From Parelaphostrongylus tenuis (lineage: Eukaryota > Nematoda > Chromadorea > Rhabditida > Metastrongylidae): a DNA stretch of 64,000 bases. The stretch is from assembly GCA_019055375.1 (NCBI GenBank), contig JAHQIW010000786.1, forward strand, positions 1 through 64,000. The letters run 5' to 3'. The notes under the pieces were generated by a model. It searched no databases. It was not told the origin of the DNA and saw nothing but the letters and a program-made list of their open reading frames with translations. The translations under genes and the position numbers were made by a program. Positions 12,746-24,049 of the stretch are shown here, in pieces; position 1 is the stretch's first letter; every line of letters starts with the position of its first letter.

Positions 12746-15700
12746 ACACTATAACTATCTTTAGAAAAGTTTTTTTGCGGATATCCTATACTTTCCTAAC
12801 GACAATGCACCTTTGATATATGAACATCACATGTAAGCATCAATGAACCCACTATGGTCCAAGCATTAAGCTATCTACTTTGTGCGCGAAACGTAATCTT
12901 CTTTTCGTTCCTGCAGAGCTCCACCAAGATCTTTTCAGGAAAAGATTGAGCCTCAGGTTTGCCGAGATTCTGTTATCATCTACTAAAGCTCAGCGAAAAG
13001 CCATCTGCAGACTCTGACCGAGCGCCCAAGCAAACAGAATGTGAAAATATTCTCATTTTCGTCGTATAGCGAAATAATAAGAGGCTTTCAGGCATATCAT
13101 TAGAATAACCACAAATTAAGCTTTTGAATGAATACTAGCAGTCTGAAGAAAACTTATTTGCCATAGAAAAGGCCTCTAAACAATTGTGTATCAGCACAGT
13201 TACGCGTCATCACGAACGGATCAAAACTCGACTTGCATTCTTAATACGAAGCTAGTATTTTTTGAAAGTACAAGTCATCTAGATATGTGAACGGATCTCC
13301 GCTAGCTTTCAAACGGACATTTAATTTGTCTTGGTTATAAGAAAGCAAAGGGATATCCTACCTCATTCGCTGGCAGGAAGCTTTCATAGAAGTGTTAGCA
13401 ATCATTCCAAAGCATAACACTAACATTTAAAATAATCACACGACTACACGTTTTCCTTTTATTATCTCGTTTATATTTCCGATGGTCAAAACTCTTTGCC
13501 TAGAGTGATAGTAGCTTTCGATAACACAAGTTTTGAACAACTTAAAAGATGTTTACTTTTTGGAAAAAAACTTTCTTGATAGCGCTGTAGGGGAAAGAAA
13601 AAATTTGTTATGCCATCCCCGAACAGAGCTCTTTCATTGATCTACTAGTAATCATTTAATAGTGTAGCGTTCGCTAATTTCAACGCTGTGCTTATTTTCT
13701 AAGAGACCTTCTCTGCAGTGCAATAAAAGGTATGCGAATCGGTCGATGATTGTGTGAAAACGGCCACATCCGCCCTTTCCTCGCTCCATCACCATTCCAT
13801 GAAATACCTCAAAACGCCTTTTCGCGTATGTGAACCAGTCATTTTACCTAGTGCACTGCAAAGAAACAGTCTTTCCAGAAACTAAGCATGGCGTTTGAAG
13901 CAGCAAACATTGAGCTAGCGAACGACTTGTGATAGATCAAAAAAAGAGCTCTGCCCTACGAGAAATATGCGCACCTGCGCTGCATGGAAATTTCTTCTGC
14001 AGCAATGTCAGAAAAAAAGACTTGGGTCGTAACCAAAGATTCAAGCTTTGGAATGATTACTAAAAATTCCATGAAAAGTTCCTGTCTAGCAAATGAGATC
14101 GCAAATTCATTTCTCTCTTTATAACCGAAAAGAATCGACATTTAGGCAGTCTGTTCAAGTCCAGTCAGTTCACCTCAATAGGTGACAAATGACAGAACAA
14201 ATGAAACACTATTAGCCGCATTGATTTTACATTGTAAAGATTTCTTATTTCAATGGCCTAAGCTTCTCTACAAAGGGATATAATACAGAAACCTTTGTCT
14301 GTTTATACCGCATTTTCCAGAACGTCAGTGCGCTGTGTTTGCTTTCAAATGTCTTTTCCATGACAGTGCAACAGCAGTGTCATCGTGCTAATGTGTCATT
14401 TGTCACTTTTCGTTGCTCTCTCTGACTTCCTTGTGTAAATGCCGATTTCCATATGAAAAGCTGACATTTCGTTTTATTAGCCATGTATCAGTGCATATGA
14501 ACGTCCTTTCCGCTTTTGTTTCCAAAAATGAGTTCACTATATCTCTTTTAGCTATTCATAGGTAATTGAATGCAACTATGACTATGCAGTTGCTACCACA
14601 TAAATATCAAGTCTCTCTGTATGCTTTCCAGAACTTTGAAAATACTTTAGAGGAAAAGAAGAGCGTTTGTTTCCGAGATCAAGTTCTCAATAATGCATCT
14701 TCTCCTCACTTGTCCGACAAAGTATTCTTTGTTATCTGAGGAGCACAGATATCCAATGGTAGGCTGAAGAAGGTGATAACATAGCATTCAGCGCCAGCTC
14801 CAGGCGACTTTTTACTGTGCGAATCCTGGTTTTTATTGCATTCATTTCTTTTTCCTTGCATTCATCGTTTCAAAAGTTTCCTTAATAATTTCATCACTTT
14901 CATGGATGTAGCAAAATACTATTTTAGTCGAAGCTTTTCGCAATCTTAGCAATAGTCGTGATAAGACGTTCCTAGCTGAATGCAAAAGTGTATTGGGAGA
15001 AGGGCGAACCAGTACCTTGCTTCTGATGACTTCCCCATAAAGTGCTTCAAAAAAGCACTCGGCCACCAATTTACCTATTTTGAGACCACACCCATACAAA
15101 TGAAAAAAGCGTTGTGATTCCAGAACCACAGGCAATTCCTACTATAGAACCCAATCAGAATTTTCAAAGTTATCACTGCGGTGTTTTCTCACATCCTAAA
15201 TGAAACATGGATTCACATGATCTTTGTTTACTTCTAAGCAGCAGTGCTAAACTAATTTATGCATTAGCTCGATCCCGAAATCGATGAGCGACTGCGACTG
15301 CTTGACAGCAAATCATGTGTCCACAGAATCTTACCTTCCAAATTGTTATGAGCAGTCCCCGTGAACAGGCAACGTCGTGAAGTACTTTCACTGAAATTTG
15401 AAGCGTAAAATACGTCAAGGGGCAGATTTTTTATTCATCTTTTGAACTGCAAATGTGTTCCTCTTTGCATAGAAATTTGTCGACATACCTAGGATGTCGA
15501 GCAAGAGGTAATAAAACAGAAATAATCCACAAAGCCTCCGAAAAAAGATGCAATCTATTTTTTGTTGCACCTGCTACCAGAGCGTGAAGATGAAGCATGA
15601 GCTCAATTGGACCAACATCTGTTTAGGTTCTTATTTGAAAAATTGTAGTTATTATTAGCACTTCACTGCAAATTAGTAGTTTTGTCCTCACATGCAATGT

Positions 15701-16164
15701 GCTAACTGTTATTGACTGTCAATCGCATATAATTGGATTTCGACTGATTCATTGCTATCTCTACTGGGTTAGTCGCGAGTACACGAGGCGCGTCCTCACT
15801 TGGTAAATTCAGGAAATGTTCGCAAACCAGAAGCAAATATATGTTTTCCAAAGAGGCGGATAGATTCAAGAATAGACTCCCTATTTCTTCAGCACCTCAA
15901 CATAGCTTTATTCAACATAGCTTTATTTCCACCAGTCAAATTAGCTAGAAGCCTTCATTCAAGTGAAAAAATATATAAGAGGATTCACCTATGACAAACA
16001 AGCAGCTTTTTTTCCGGGAGAGGAGTATACGGCAAGGCAAACGCGGATGAGTCTAATTCCTCTTACCCTAGAAGAGTCTCTTCGTTTACGCTTACTAGGG
16101 AAAAACGGGCATGGAGAAGCTCCCAAATTCTCAGGATCAAAATGAGTACTCACAGTACTGTATG
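12746..16164. other. No recognisable gene; one shared repeat (DR4)
   Basis: No convincing coding exon. At about 14385-14520 there is a block (GCTCTCTCTGACTTCCTTGTG, then TTTTATTAGCCATGTATCAG) that recurs at 34880-35010 and marks a two-copy dispersed repeat. A stretch near 12750-12860 resembles 22850-22950 (ATTTAGAGAAGTCTTTTTAG-type). The rest is unassigned. Confidence 0.4.
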
Positions 16165-16600
16165 AGCAGAGGTACTGGGCTTCGGAAACCGCAACGAACT
16201 AAGGTGGCAGTCTGTACTTAGGAATCACATGCACTTAGAAAATTTCTGTAGATTTATTGGTGCGAGCAGGAAAGATAGAATAGGTTGTCGTCTGCCTGAG
16301 CGAAGCGCAAAGACGCCACCCATTTCAAGCTGTCTATGACACTGAAAAAAGAGTTTCTTGAAACATGCGATAGTATAGGTGGCGGCGGCGTGGGCTTTTC
16401 AGTCAAAACAAGAATGACCATAAACATCGATTAGTTCGAACAACGCGAAACTTGAATTGAACGATTGCGGTTGAAAAAAGGGGGCTTAATGCCGGCTTCG
16501 ACTACTTTCGATGTAAACAAACCAACATCAAGCTGTGTTTAAGGCGAAGTCAAAGCGTATATGGACTTCGCGTGGTCTTCAAAAAAGCCTTTCATTTTTC
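16165..16600 (+). mobile_element. RTE fragment, endonuclease 5' part
   Basis: Colinear with 6535-6950 of the near-full-length element. It holds the counterpart of the conserved KRTKMAVCTYNAR start, then the ETRRRHP-like and TCDSRGVGGVGV-like stretches in broken frames, then the IDSFEQ and RIGRLR region. It is truncated on both sides. The 3' remnant of an RTE in the same orientation sits at 18645-19190, so the two may be ends of one copy split by the inverted RTE between them. Confidence 0.7.
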
Positions 16601-16747
16601 AAGATAGCCAATGAAGGTTTTAACACATTAATTGGAATAGCAGTAATTAGAATAGCTGTCAGCTCAACTGGGTTTATAAAACGAAATCGCAAACCCGACC
16701 AAGCCTGTCAAAGGTTGGTGGCTGATAGCTAATATTGAGATGTTGAA

Positions 16748-16865
16748 GATTGAGTGGTCGGGCAAACGTGCTTCGGTGTGTGGTGGTAGAGCACGCGTCC
16801 CCGGATAGGATAAAACGCGGGTTCGATTCCCACTTGAGGACGCGTTTTTGCTCACCACTCAATTC
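16748..16865. mobile_element. tRNA-like MITE with terminal inverted repeats
   Basis: Ends GATTGAGTGGTCGGGCAAACG and, reverse-complemented, GAATTGAGTGGTGAGCAAAA, form inverted repeats. Between them GTGGTGGTAGAGCACGCGTCC gives an A box and GCGGGTTCGATTCCCAC a near-perfect B box, with no foldable acceptor stem. The same layout is seen at 28.3-28.6 and 42.57-42.72 kb. It lies between two RTE fragments of opposite orientation. A tRNA-derived SINE is the alternative, but SINEs do not have inverted ends. Confidence 0.6.
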
Positions 16866-16929
16866 TTTTAGGTATATGATAAACATCATAACAATGCGAA
16901 ATGCATTAAAATACTATTAATTACAATAA

Positions 16930-18525
16930 TTGGACTTAGAAAAGCTCGTGAAGAGCGTCACATTGAAACTTACGGACTACAATGGATTGGCAATGGATGA
17001 TTTTCTTCATTGCCCTCATGGAGACTGTAAGTGTCTCGTCAGGGCGTCGGAGTGCAATCATTCTGATTTTGTAAACAGCGAATCTTCTCTGGGCTTCGCG
17101 AATTCTTTTCGCACGTTTCGTGCCTTCGGCCATAACTGCTGCGTTTCTCTCCTTGCGGTCATTTTTTATCTGTCCTCTGTAGCGTCTGGCAAGCTCGTAC
17201 CTATGGATTCGGCTACCTGTAGCTCATGCGATTCCACGTTGACGTGTCAGCTCAAGTGCTTGCGTATACAAGTGTCTTTCCGTGATTTTATGGCTCTCGG
17301 CTTTCATAGCGCTAACGTAAAGATGTTGAATGAGCTGATTGCGTTTTTCGTCGATGTTTTCAGCAACTAAGAGCTGAGTAAAGACTTGATTACACCCCAT
17401 TTTATGACAATTCTGAAAAGCATTGTTTAAATTTAGCTGCTTTCTCTCCTTTCCGCGAGAAATGGAACGTTGTGCAAACGAGATGGTCTGCTCTCGTGTA
17501 GAACTTTCGATCGACAGCGACGTCGGATAAGCAAAGTTTTTCTACTAAGATGTGGTCGATTTCGTTATCATATTCCCTATTGGGAAGCTCCCACGTCCAC
17601 CGTATAGAGTGGAGCTTTTGAAAATGTGAGAAACCAAGCATGATTTCAGTCGTCACGATAAACCCAGATAGCCTCTCATCCTCTTCGTTACAGTCTAGCC
17701 CGTGAGTCCTAATGAGACGTTACTCAAGCGTTCTTCTATGCCTAATTTTGCCTTAAAATCTTTAGCAAAGGCCTTGAAGAATCTATGGTCTTCCCTAAAA
17801 ACTTTACGCGGTCCATATAAAACGTTTCGACTTTGCCTTAGTCTTGGCTTGATGCGTAAGCAACGAAGATAGTCAAAGCCGACATCGGTCCACATCACTT
17901 CAACCGCAGTTGTCGATATTGGTTATTGACGTTTCAAATAAATCGATGTTTGTGGTCAAACTCGATTTGACGATAACGTAAAGCCCCCGACATCTCTGCG
18001 ATCGCATGCTTCAAGAAACAATTGTTCTCCACGTGAAACAGCGTCAAAAGTATGGCGCCTTTTCGTTTCAACCAGGTCAATGACGTCGTACCTAATCCTT
18101 CATACTTGTATTGATGAATCTTTCACAGCGGATTCGTATACAGGTAATCATGTGTTATAGCTACAGGTCGTCACTTTGATTCGTTCCGATTTTGGCAGCC
18201 TAATTTGCCCTGAGATTTCAGCAGCCTTTTCTTACTCATCTTACCTAACGCTGCTGTAGCTCATTTGTTCGAGGCGACTCCTAACCGCGTCACACGTACT
18301 TCGCTGCCGCTTTATTGCAGGCTTTTAGCCTTTTTGACTCGTAGAAATAGAAATCTTTCAAATCGGCAATGCAGAAGAAGGGTGTTAATTCTCTGAATCC
18401 ATCTGCATCTCGGGAAGCTCATGGTCGCTTTTGGTTCGCGTTTAATTTTCACCTGGGAAGCGCCGCGTGCCAGCGGACTAACCGGGCGGGATACCTCAAA
18501 AGAGATTCGTGATATCTGTCAATTT
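16930..18525 (-). mobile_element. RTE-clade LINE fragment, 3' truncated (RTE-B)
   Basis: Reads on the minus strand from a 5' untranslated part at about 18525, shared with the element ending at 52.81 kb. Then come endonuclease segments (FREDHRFFKAF at 17.8 kb; RWTWELPNREYDNEIDHIL at 17.55 kb; FHFSRKGEKAAKF at 17.44 kb) and the linker before the reverse transcriptase (REAQRRFAVYKIRMIALR at 17.05 kb), ending at about 16930. The reverse transcriptase and 3' end are missing. LINEs are usually truncated at the 5' end, so a later deletion or rearrangement removed the 3' half. Several stops and frameshifts are present. Confidence 0.82.
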
Positions 18526-18644
18526 GAAATGAAGGTGTGGAACCTGTTTATAGAAAATGCTATAGTGCAAAAAAGCCATTATGGAAATAATTTGCAATAA
18601 CAAAATTTTCGCGATCTGAGCTATTGAACCGAGTACTAAAACTC

Positions 18645-19190
18645 TTAAAGAGCAGAAAACGTGATGTTTTCAAGAGATGGAAATCGGTGCGGGCAAGGGA
18701 AATAGACCGCCAGGAAGAAAGAATTTTGACTGATTTCGACAGCGCTTCTACAAAGATTGAATTTCGAGTAAATTTGGTCGAAACGATGTTCAATGGACGG
18801 ATTGGTCTCGTGTGCCTTAGTCATGTTCAACGGAATAGATTTATCCAATTGCTCGAGTTACATCAGTCTATGAGAAAAATTTAATATGGTGAATGTCCTA
18901 CTTTGGAGCTGGGGAGAAGATAGCGAGCTGCCTGGAGAGCGTTCAAGAGCTTCGAGAATGTGGTAAACACGACGTAGAACATTTAACCCCATAACCATCT
19001 CTCTACTCGACAATTACCCTTGTCTCAACGTATGCAGCAGGAACCTAGTCACAACATCTGTAACGCACTGCTAGAGCGAGGATGACCCACTGGGCGATTG
19101 TTAGGAGCGATAGGGAAAAGTGGAAGTTCCATTGGTGCCCACTGGAGGCAATCGATGATTAGAGTGACAACAAGTGACATAGAAGGTGAT
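18645..19190 (+). mobile_element. RTE 3' fragment
   Basis: Contains degenerate counterparts of LTEFDSACxxIGLQLN (reads ERILTDFDSASTKIEFRVNL) and of the C-terminal domain (AAWRAFKSFENVV). It then has GATAGGGAAAAGTGGAAG and a GTGACATAGAAGGTGATTG-type RTE tail. Multiple stops. It has the same orientation as the fragment at 16.2-16.6 kb. Confidence 0.7.
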
Positions 19191-19387
19191 TGAACTTCCA
19201 CAGCAGGATAGATTTCGTCCATCGTTATCACAGTTTAATGGTGTCTCTCCAAGCGCGCAGTAGAAACAATATTGGAGATGGCCGTCATGAACAGAATAGC
19301 TGTCACACGAATATTCTTTGAATATTTGAAACAAAGTTTCAACTTTTTTCTGCTCTTCAGTTTTATGAACCAAAATGTTCCAGGGCT

Positions 19388-19711
19388 TCAGTTGTAAAAT
19401 GAGATGTTCAAAAGCTTCAGTGACTTTGGCTTCACTAATATATCTCTTCTTCGTGGCATCACCGTCGGATGGATGTGGAACAATGCCACCTGGTCAAGGT
19501 ATTTAACAAAGAAAGTTTTGGCTTTCATAAATCGAATATCTCCTTCTCTTTTCAGTTGACGCGGAATAACTTCGCATATCTCTAAATACAAAATTCGTAA
19601 TTTCAAAATGCATTTACAAATGAAATTTGGTTCTCTCTGGATAGGAGGGGACGAATAAAATTCGATCCAATACGCCGGAGAAGAACTTTTTATAGGAGTG
19701 TCAGTGACCAT
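19388..19711 (-). pseudogene. Family Z relative, 107-codon ORF
   Basis: An ATG-started minus-strand ORF of 107 codons whose C-terminal half reads KTFFVKYLDQVALFH, then PRRRDILVKP, then KLLNISFYN. This aligns with TFFTRYLDQVPLVH, RPRRDMIEEP and ILSISCFK at 42.4-42.27 kb, and with a decayed copy near 53.2 kb. The same protein words recurring at three or more sites argue that this is coding-derived. The function is unknown to me, and the N-terminal part has no counterpart elsewhere. It could be the terminal exon of a gene whose other exons I cannot see, or a stray paralogous fragment. It lies 8 kb upstream of the first Y copy. Confidence 0.4.
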
Positions 19712-19829
19712 TCAAAAGCTAAGCTTTGATGCTGCAGCTGCAGGTCTCCGGCTTTCCAAAACAACCGCTTCTAACTATGTAATTCGAAATAAAATCACAT
19801 TTCATAAATCAAGTGTTTTTTCTCCTACC

Positions 19830-20330
19830 TAGCGTATATTTCGCTGGGCAAAGCTCCTTACTCAGAGTGCTAGTACTCAAAATATAGCTTACGTTTCAGA
19901 GTACTCAAAAATTTTTGGCTATGAAAAAGCTCTCTTGATCTTTTGATCTCCCGGGGTCTTTTGATTTCTGCTCCGAACCTCGCCGGACAGAGTTTTTTTC
20001 AGAGTATCAGTGATTATCTAATAGCTCAAGTTTTCTGATCGCGATTGTATTTACCGTATATACGGTTTAGCAGAGGGAATAAGCTTAAGTTTTACATTCT
20101 TGGTATCGTTGTTTACAAGAGATTCGGCAAGGAAATGACCGTGGCTGAACTATTGATATTTTCTTATCCAATTGGGAATTTTTTCCGTTTTGAAAAGAAC
20201 TCTCGATGAAACGACTGAGTAGGATACTACGAAAATTTCTTTTCACATACAATATGCTTTTCGATTTTCAGCGATTTATACGCATGATAAAAATTGAGGC
20301 GAAAGGCGAGCTTTAAGCAAAATTTTTGAT
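19830..20330 (+). repeat. Dispersed repeat DR3, two or more units
   Basis: CGCTGGGCAAAGCTCC (19.85 kb) and CGCCGGACAGAGTTTTTTTC (19.98 kb) each open a unit with a following TAGTGATTATCTAATAGCTC-like block. A GATCTGGATGTTACCATGTT-like block at 20.33 kb has a partner near 55.06 kb. The tandem arrangement is imperfect. Confidence 0.5.
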
Positions 20331-20349
20331 CTGGATGTTACCATGTTAT

Positions 20350-20905
20350 AAAAGGCTGTTTTAATAAGCGGTTACATGGGCGGTAGCCTGAAATCTCAGC
20401 TTTCCAGTGGTCGCTAATGCTCCTACGAACAGTTCCTCTACAGCGAATGGGGTCGGTTTTTCATTTGTTCCCTCCTAATCTTAAAGAACCGAAAATTTTT
20501 CCATTTTGGGCGTCATATCACTGTAAAATTAACATACTCGCACTCTAATTTGTTTTTTCTAACCTTTTGCTTTCAAGAATTAAGAGCGCTTTCAATTCTT
20601 TTACAAATGGAATTTTCGAAACACGATGAGTTCATAAACCACGACAGCCTTTCGATTTTCGTTCCAGTTCTTGGCCTTCATTTTGCCTGCTCATGCTTCT
20701 ATTCCAAAACACTCCGTGAAGGGGTAACAGCTTTGAGGGTCAGTGAACACAATTTACATTGTACAAGGGAATGGATAGCAAAGTTTTTTCCTGTGTACTG
20801 ACTTTTATTGCTCGTTTGGGTATTTGAAAACACAGCACATTTCTGACTAACCAAAGATGAAGAAAAGGAAATTGCGAGCAGAGAAACTGAAAGGACGATT
20901 GACTC
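20350..20905. other. No recognisable gene
   Basis: An 83-codon plus ORF (20550-20801) has no recognised motif. Nothing else seen. Confidence 0.35.
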
Positions 20906-20911
20906 GGGTCA

Positions 20912-20985
20912 GTTGGCTCTGAAGAAGACGATAGGCGTCGAAACGTTAGGTGAATAAAATTTACACTGAATATCCTCACCTAACA
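20912..20985 (+). ncRNA. Hammerhead-like motif with adjacent hairpin
   Basis: GGCTCTGAAGAAGACG is followed by ATAGG, CGTC and GAAACG. This gives a CTGAAGA core (20919-20925), a GACG/CGTC helix II and GAAA (20940-20943). Next, GTTAGGTGA (20945-20953) is exactly complementary to TCACCTAAC (20976-20984). The same opening GGCTCTGAAGAAG recurs in the palindrome at 26.47 kb. A canonical cleavage triplet and helix I are not intact, so this looks like a decayed ribozyme or a structural end of a retroelement. Confidence 0.4.
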
Positions 20986-20999
20986 GATCGAAACTAACT

Positions 21000-21740
21000 C
21001 TTCTACGGTAAGAGTAATTTTGACCCTCAGCTGGGCTGCCCGTTCGAACGGCTACAAAGAATCGTGCCCGCCCGAAGACAAATCAGAGTTAATTGAGGTC
21101 TTGAAACGACATAGTCTCCATTAAGTGATGGATTATCACTATGAAGACTTCTACATGAATAATTTCAGCAGAACATGCGCCATTGCTTTCTAAAACGCCG
21201 TATATTTTGAGGGATAAATTACGCCTTTTTTAAAAATGAACGTATTTCAAACGTAATGTGACATTTTCTTCAACTTTGTTCATGTTGTTGTAATCAATCA
21301 ATAGCCTGAAAAATCTTCTTTTCAGTGCTAAACTTGTTTCGGGAAAAGATTTTCGTGGTACGTTGTACGAATGGACTAGATAACCTTTTACAATCACGGC
21401 TTTTTTTCAACTTTGCAGCGGATTCCTGGCATATATATGAATATTTTTTTCTTGTACATAAAGAGATTTTGACTCTTGAAAAGCTTTATAGCTAAAAAAG
21501 TAAATCATCGATTGAAAAAATTTTATAAAAAATTTTTCAGCCGCAAAGGCGACGGTTGTCTTAAAATTTTTGCTCCTGAATATAATTTCTGCAACATGTA
21601 GTCGCATTCCGTGAACTGTCTCGTAAATCTTTGATTTTTTTTTCTAGATTAGACCTTTTTTCCACTAAACCACCAGCAGTCGTTAGATAGCTCAAAAAAT
21701 ATTCCAGTCGGCGACAGTTGGTCACTGTGATGTCGGGAGA
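21000..21740. other. No recognisable gene
   Basis: Only short antisense-overlapping ORFs; no recognised repeat. Confidence 0.35.
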
Positions 21741-21744
21741 ATTC

Positions 21745-21960
21745 ATCACCTGACATGCGGGGATTTGGAATCACTCGGGGGTGATTCCTTCATATGTAAA
21801 AGGTACCTCGTTGCAAGCGATCGGCTGAACCGAAAGACACCGTGCTACTGATGAGGTTGCAATTACAATATGCACTGCTGTATAAATGCCATATCAAGCT
21901 TTTCAAAGGCTCAAAGTATGTTAACAGATGATATATTGTTTTGAGCGAATTCTATAAAAA
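21745..21960 (+). repeat. Repeat family DR1, plus copy
   Basis: Contains CGGCTGAACCGAAAG, then CACCGTGCTACTGATGAGG, then a GTATAAATGCC-like and a GGCTCAAAGTATGTTAACAG block. It is colinear with 40085-40265 and with the minus copy at 35815-36020. The CTGATGAG half of the hammerhead core is intact here, but the GAAAC half is lost. Confidence 0.6.
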
Positions 21961-22489
21961 CTGTTGAATGTAAAGGAAAATTTTTAGTATCAAACTTGGT
22001 TTCTGTAGAAAACATATTTTTCTTAGACCACCAACGAAAAAAGTAATGTTTGCCTTCGAAGTAGTTAGCCTATACTTCAATTTTGCAGCGGATTTAATAG
22101 TACTCACAAGGTAGAATTTAGATTCTAAAGCAACTTATAACTGCGGAAGAATAGGTAGATTACTTTTGGACAAACTACACAATAGACTAATGAAAAAACG
22201 CTCAAATATTTGAAAAGTCCTTTTTTCAAGTACCAAAGTCACACCCTCGATATAGCGCATTTACTCTTGAAAAAGTGGATGTTTCTAGAACCATCTTCTA
22301 CATAATGCTGATACTACAAACGTTTTACTCAATATGTTGAAGTAGCAACCACCCATAAGAACATTCTCAAACAAAAATCAACTCCTAAAAATCAGCACTG
22401 GTCAACATTTTTCAGTTTGCATACCCTGCTACGATTTGTGCGTTTGTACAGTTTAAATACATTGACTATTTTGCACATTCTAATTTAAT

Positions 22490-22690
22490 CAGCGGCAGCG
22501 CCATTACCGAGTGGTTGTGATGCTCGTCACGGTGATCTTGGGGCCGAGTCTTACTTCCAAGCTGGCAGTCAACAACAACGCCTTATTGAACGCTGCAGCC
22601 AGGCTATTCTCAGAAGTGCAGGGAGACTCGCTCAATTAGTCTTTTACGACGTTGAAGAAGAAAACGAATAAGGATTCAAACGCCAGCAGT
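22490..22690 (+). mobile_element. tRNA-derived SINE, plus copy
   Basis: A tRNA-like head (ATTACCGAGTGGTTGTGATG, then a GGCCGAGTCTTACTTCC B-box-like part) is followed by a body reading CAGTCAACAACAACGCCTTA and CTTTTACGACGTTGAAGAAG. The reverse complement of 24590-24395 matches the body over its length with scattered differences, so this is one family present in opposite orientations about 1.8 kb apart. Confidence 0.55.
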
Positions 22691-22699
22691 GTCCATGAC

Positions 22700-23460
22700 A
22701 GTAAGAGGAATGATGAATGGGAAAAGGCGCTTTTTTTACAATACAAGCGTCAGATTACGCAGTTAATGTAGTCATCATGTTTATTTTTCAAAGTATGTCG
22801 CTTTCCTACTCAAATACGCTGATGCTTAGAACGCATGCGTTTACTCCTTAGCAAATTTACATTTAGAGAAGTCTTTTTAGCGATATTCCATACTTTGTGA
22901 CACTAAATGCCTCTAACAGATAAGATTTATTAATGGATTCTCAAAGAGTTTGCTTGACATTTTGAATCTTGTTAATTTTATTGTTATCACTTAATGATTT
23001 TTTTTCTATTGAAAAGCGAAAAATGATCATTCGACCATTTTTGCTGGACAAGGATTTTGCACAAGGAGTCTTAGTAAGCATTCTAAAGCTGAATCTCTGA
23101 TTAGTACAGTTACATTACAGTTTATAAACCATTACAATCTACAATATATGATAAGAAATCCTATCCAGAATATGTAGTTCCTACGTGGATTTTCTGACCC
23201 GTTTAGAAGTGCATTTTCAATGAGAACTCTAGAAGCACTCTATGCAAAAGCATTGTCACAATAGCTGCACCTCGTTGAAACTTTTCTATCTTTTCATGGC
23301 GCAAGCACGTTGTGCACCCTTTGCAAGCTTTTAGTAGAGTTCAGTACAACACCTACGTCGTCTCAGTGAAGTTGATGGCCTTCCAAGAACGCGGCTCGTT
23401 GTCGGCTGAGGAGAGGCGTGAAGTTTGAGTAGCTGCCATATAACTCCATCTTAAATTGAT
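22700..23460. other. No gene; single DR3-like unit
   Basis: Near 23036 TTTTGCTGGACAAGGATTTT begins a DR3-like unit. A block near 22850-22950 resembles 12750-12860. No coding exon recognised. Confidence 0.35.
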
Positions 23461-23466
23461 TGAGGT

Positions 23467-23877
23467 TTGAGTACGCTGAGTAGTCCAGTAGGCCAAGCAT
23501 TGACCATACTACCTATGTTTGCAATTTCCGGAACTCCTGTCTATGAACTGATGACGGAGTCGTGCGCTGTTTGTAACCGTTCTGACATTTTCACCCATCC
23601 ACCTAAGCACCATTGCATTAATCTAGTTCTGCATTACTGTCTACTCATCATTGCGCAAATTTTCTTGCACAAGATTTCTTGGCAAATTTTAGTCCTCTTC
23701 TTGCGGGTCTCGTTCGATCAGGTGTTTTTTGCAATAGAGTCTTGCTCAGGGAAACCTACTACACTAGTTGACTGCGAAACTATACCTTCCTTTATTAAGT
23801 GGGTCGTCTACTTGGTCCTCATAACGCCGTTTGCACGACCCCTGGCTGATCTAGAATTCGTGCTCGCGCCTGCGTAA
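23467..23877 (+). CDS. Hypothetical 136-codon ORF, doubtful
   Basis: One of the longest uninterrupted frames in the window, but it opens at TTG and has no start ATG nearby. The predicted product has a hydrophobic middle (LVLHYCLLIIAQIF and QILVLFLRV) and a second hydrophobic stretch (WVVYLVLIT), which could be membrane segments. Four cysteines lie near the N-terminal third. No family is recognised and no homologous copy is seen elsewhere in the window. It may be a chance frame. Confidence 0.15.
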   Translation: MSTLSSPVGQALTILPMFAISGTPVYELMTESCAVCNRSDIFTHPPKHHCINLVLHYCLLIIAQIFLHKISWQILVLFLRVSFDQVFFAIESCSGKPTTLVDCETIPSFIKWVVYLVLITPFARPLADLEFVLAPA

Positions 23878-24049
23878 ATCATATCTTCTCACAGGTGCGC
23901 GCTCTGTCACCTTAGACTTTGAAAAGCATTATTCCATATCTGTTCCGTTTATAATACTCACAGAACGACAGAACAGAGCTTTTACATAATTCATTGGAGC
24001 TCCCAACTCTTCTGAAGTACTCTACTAACCAAGAAGTTTTTGAAAGTTA

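Noticed and set aside
16780..16845. Possible functional tRNA gene
   Set aside because: A and B boxes are good, but the acceptor stem cannot form, the anticodon loop is too long, and the sequence sits inside an inverted-repeat element with other decayed copies.
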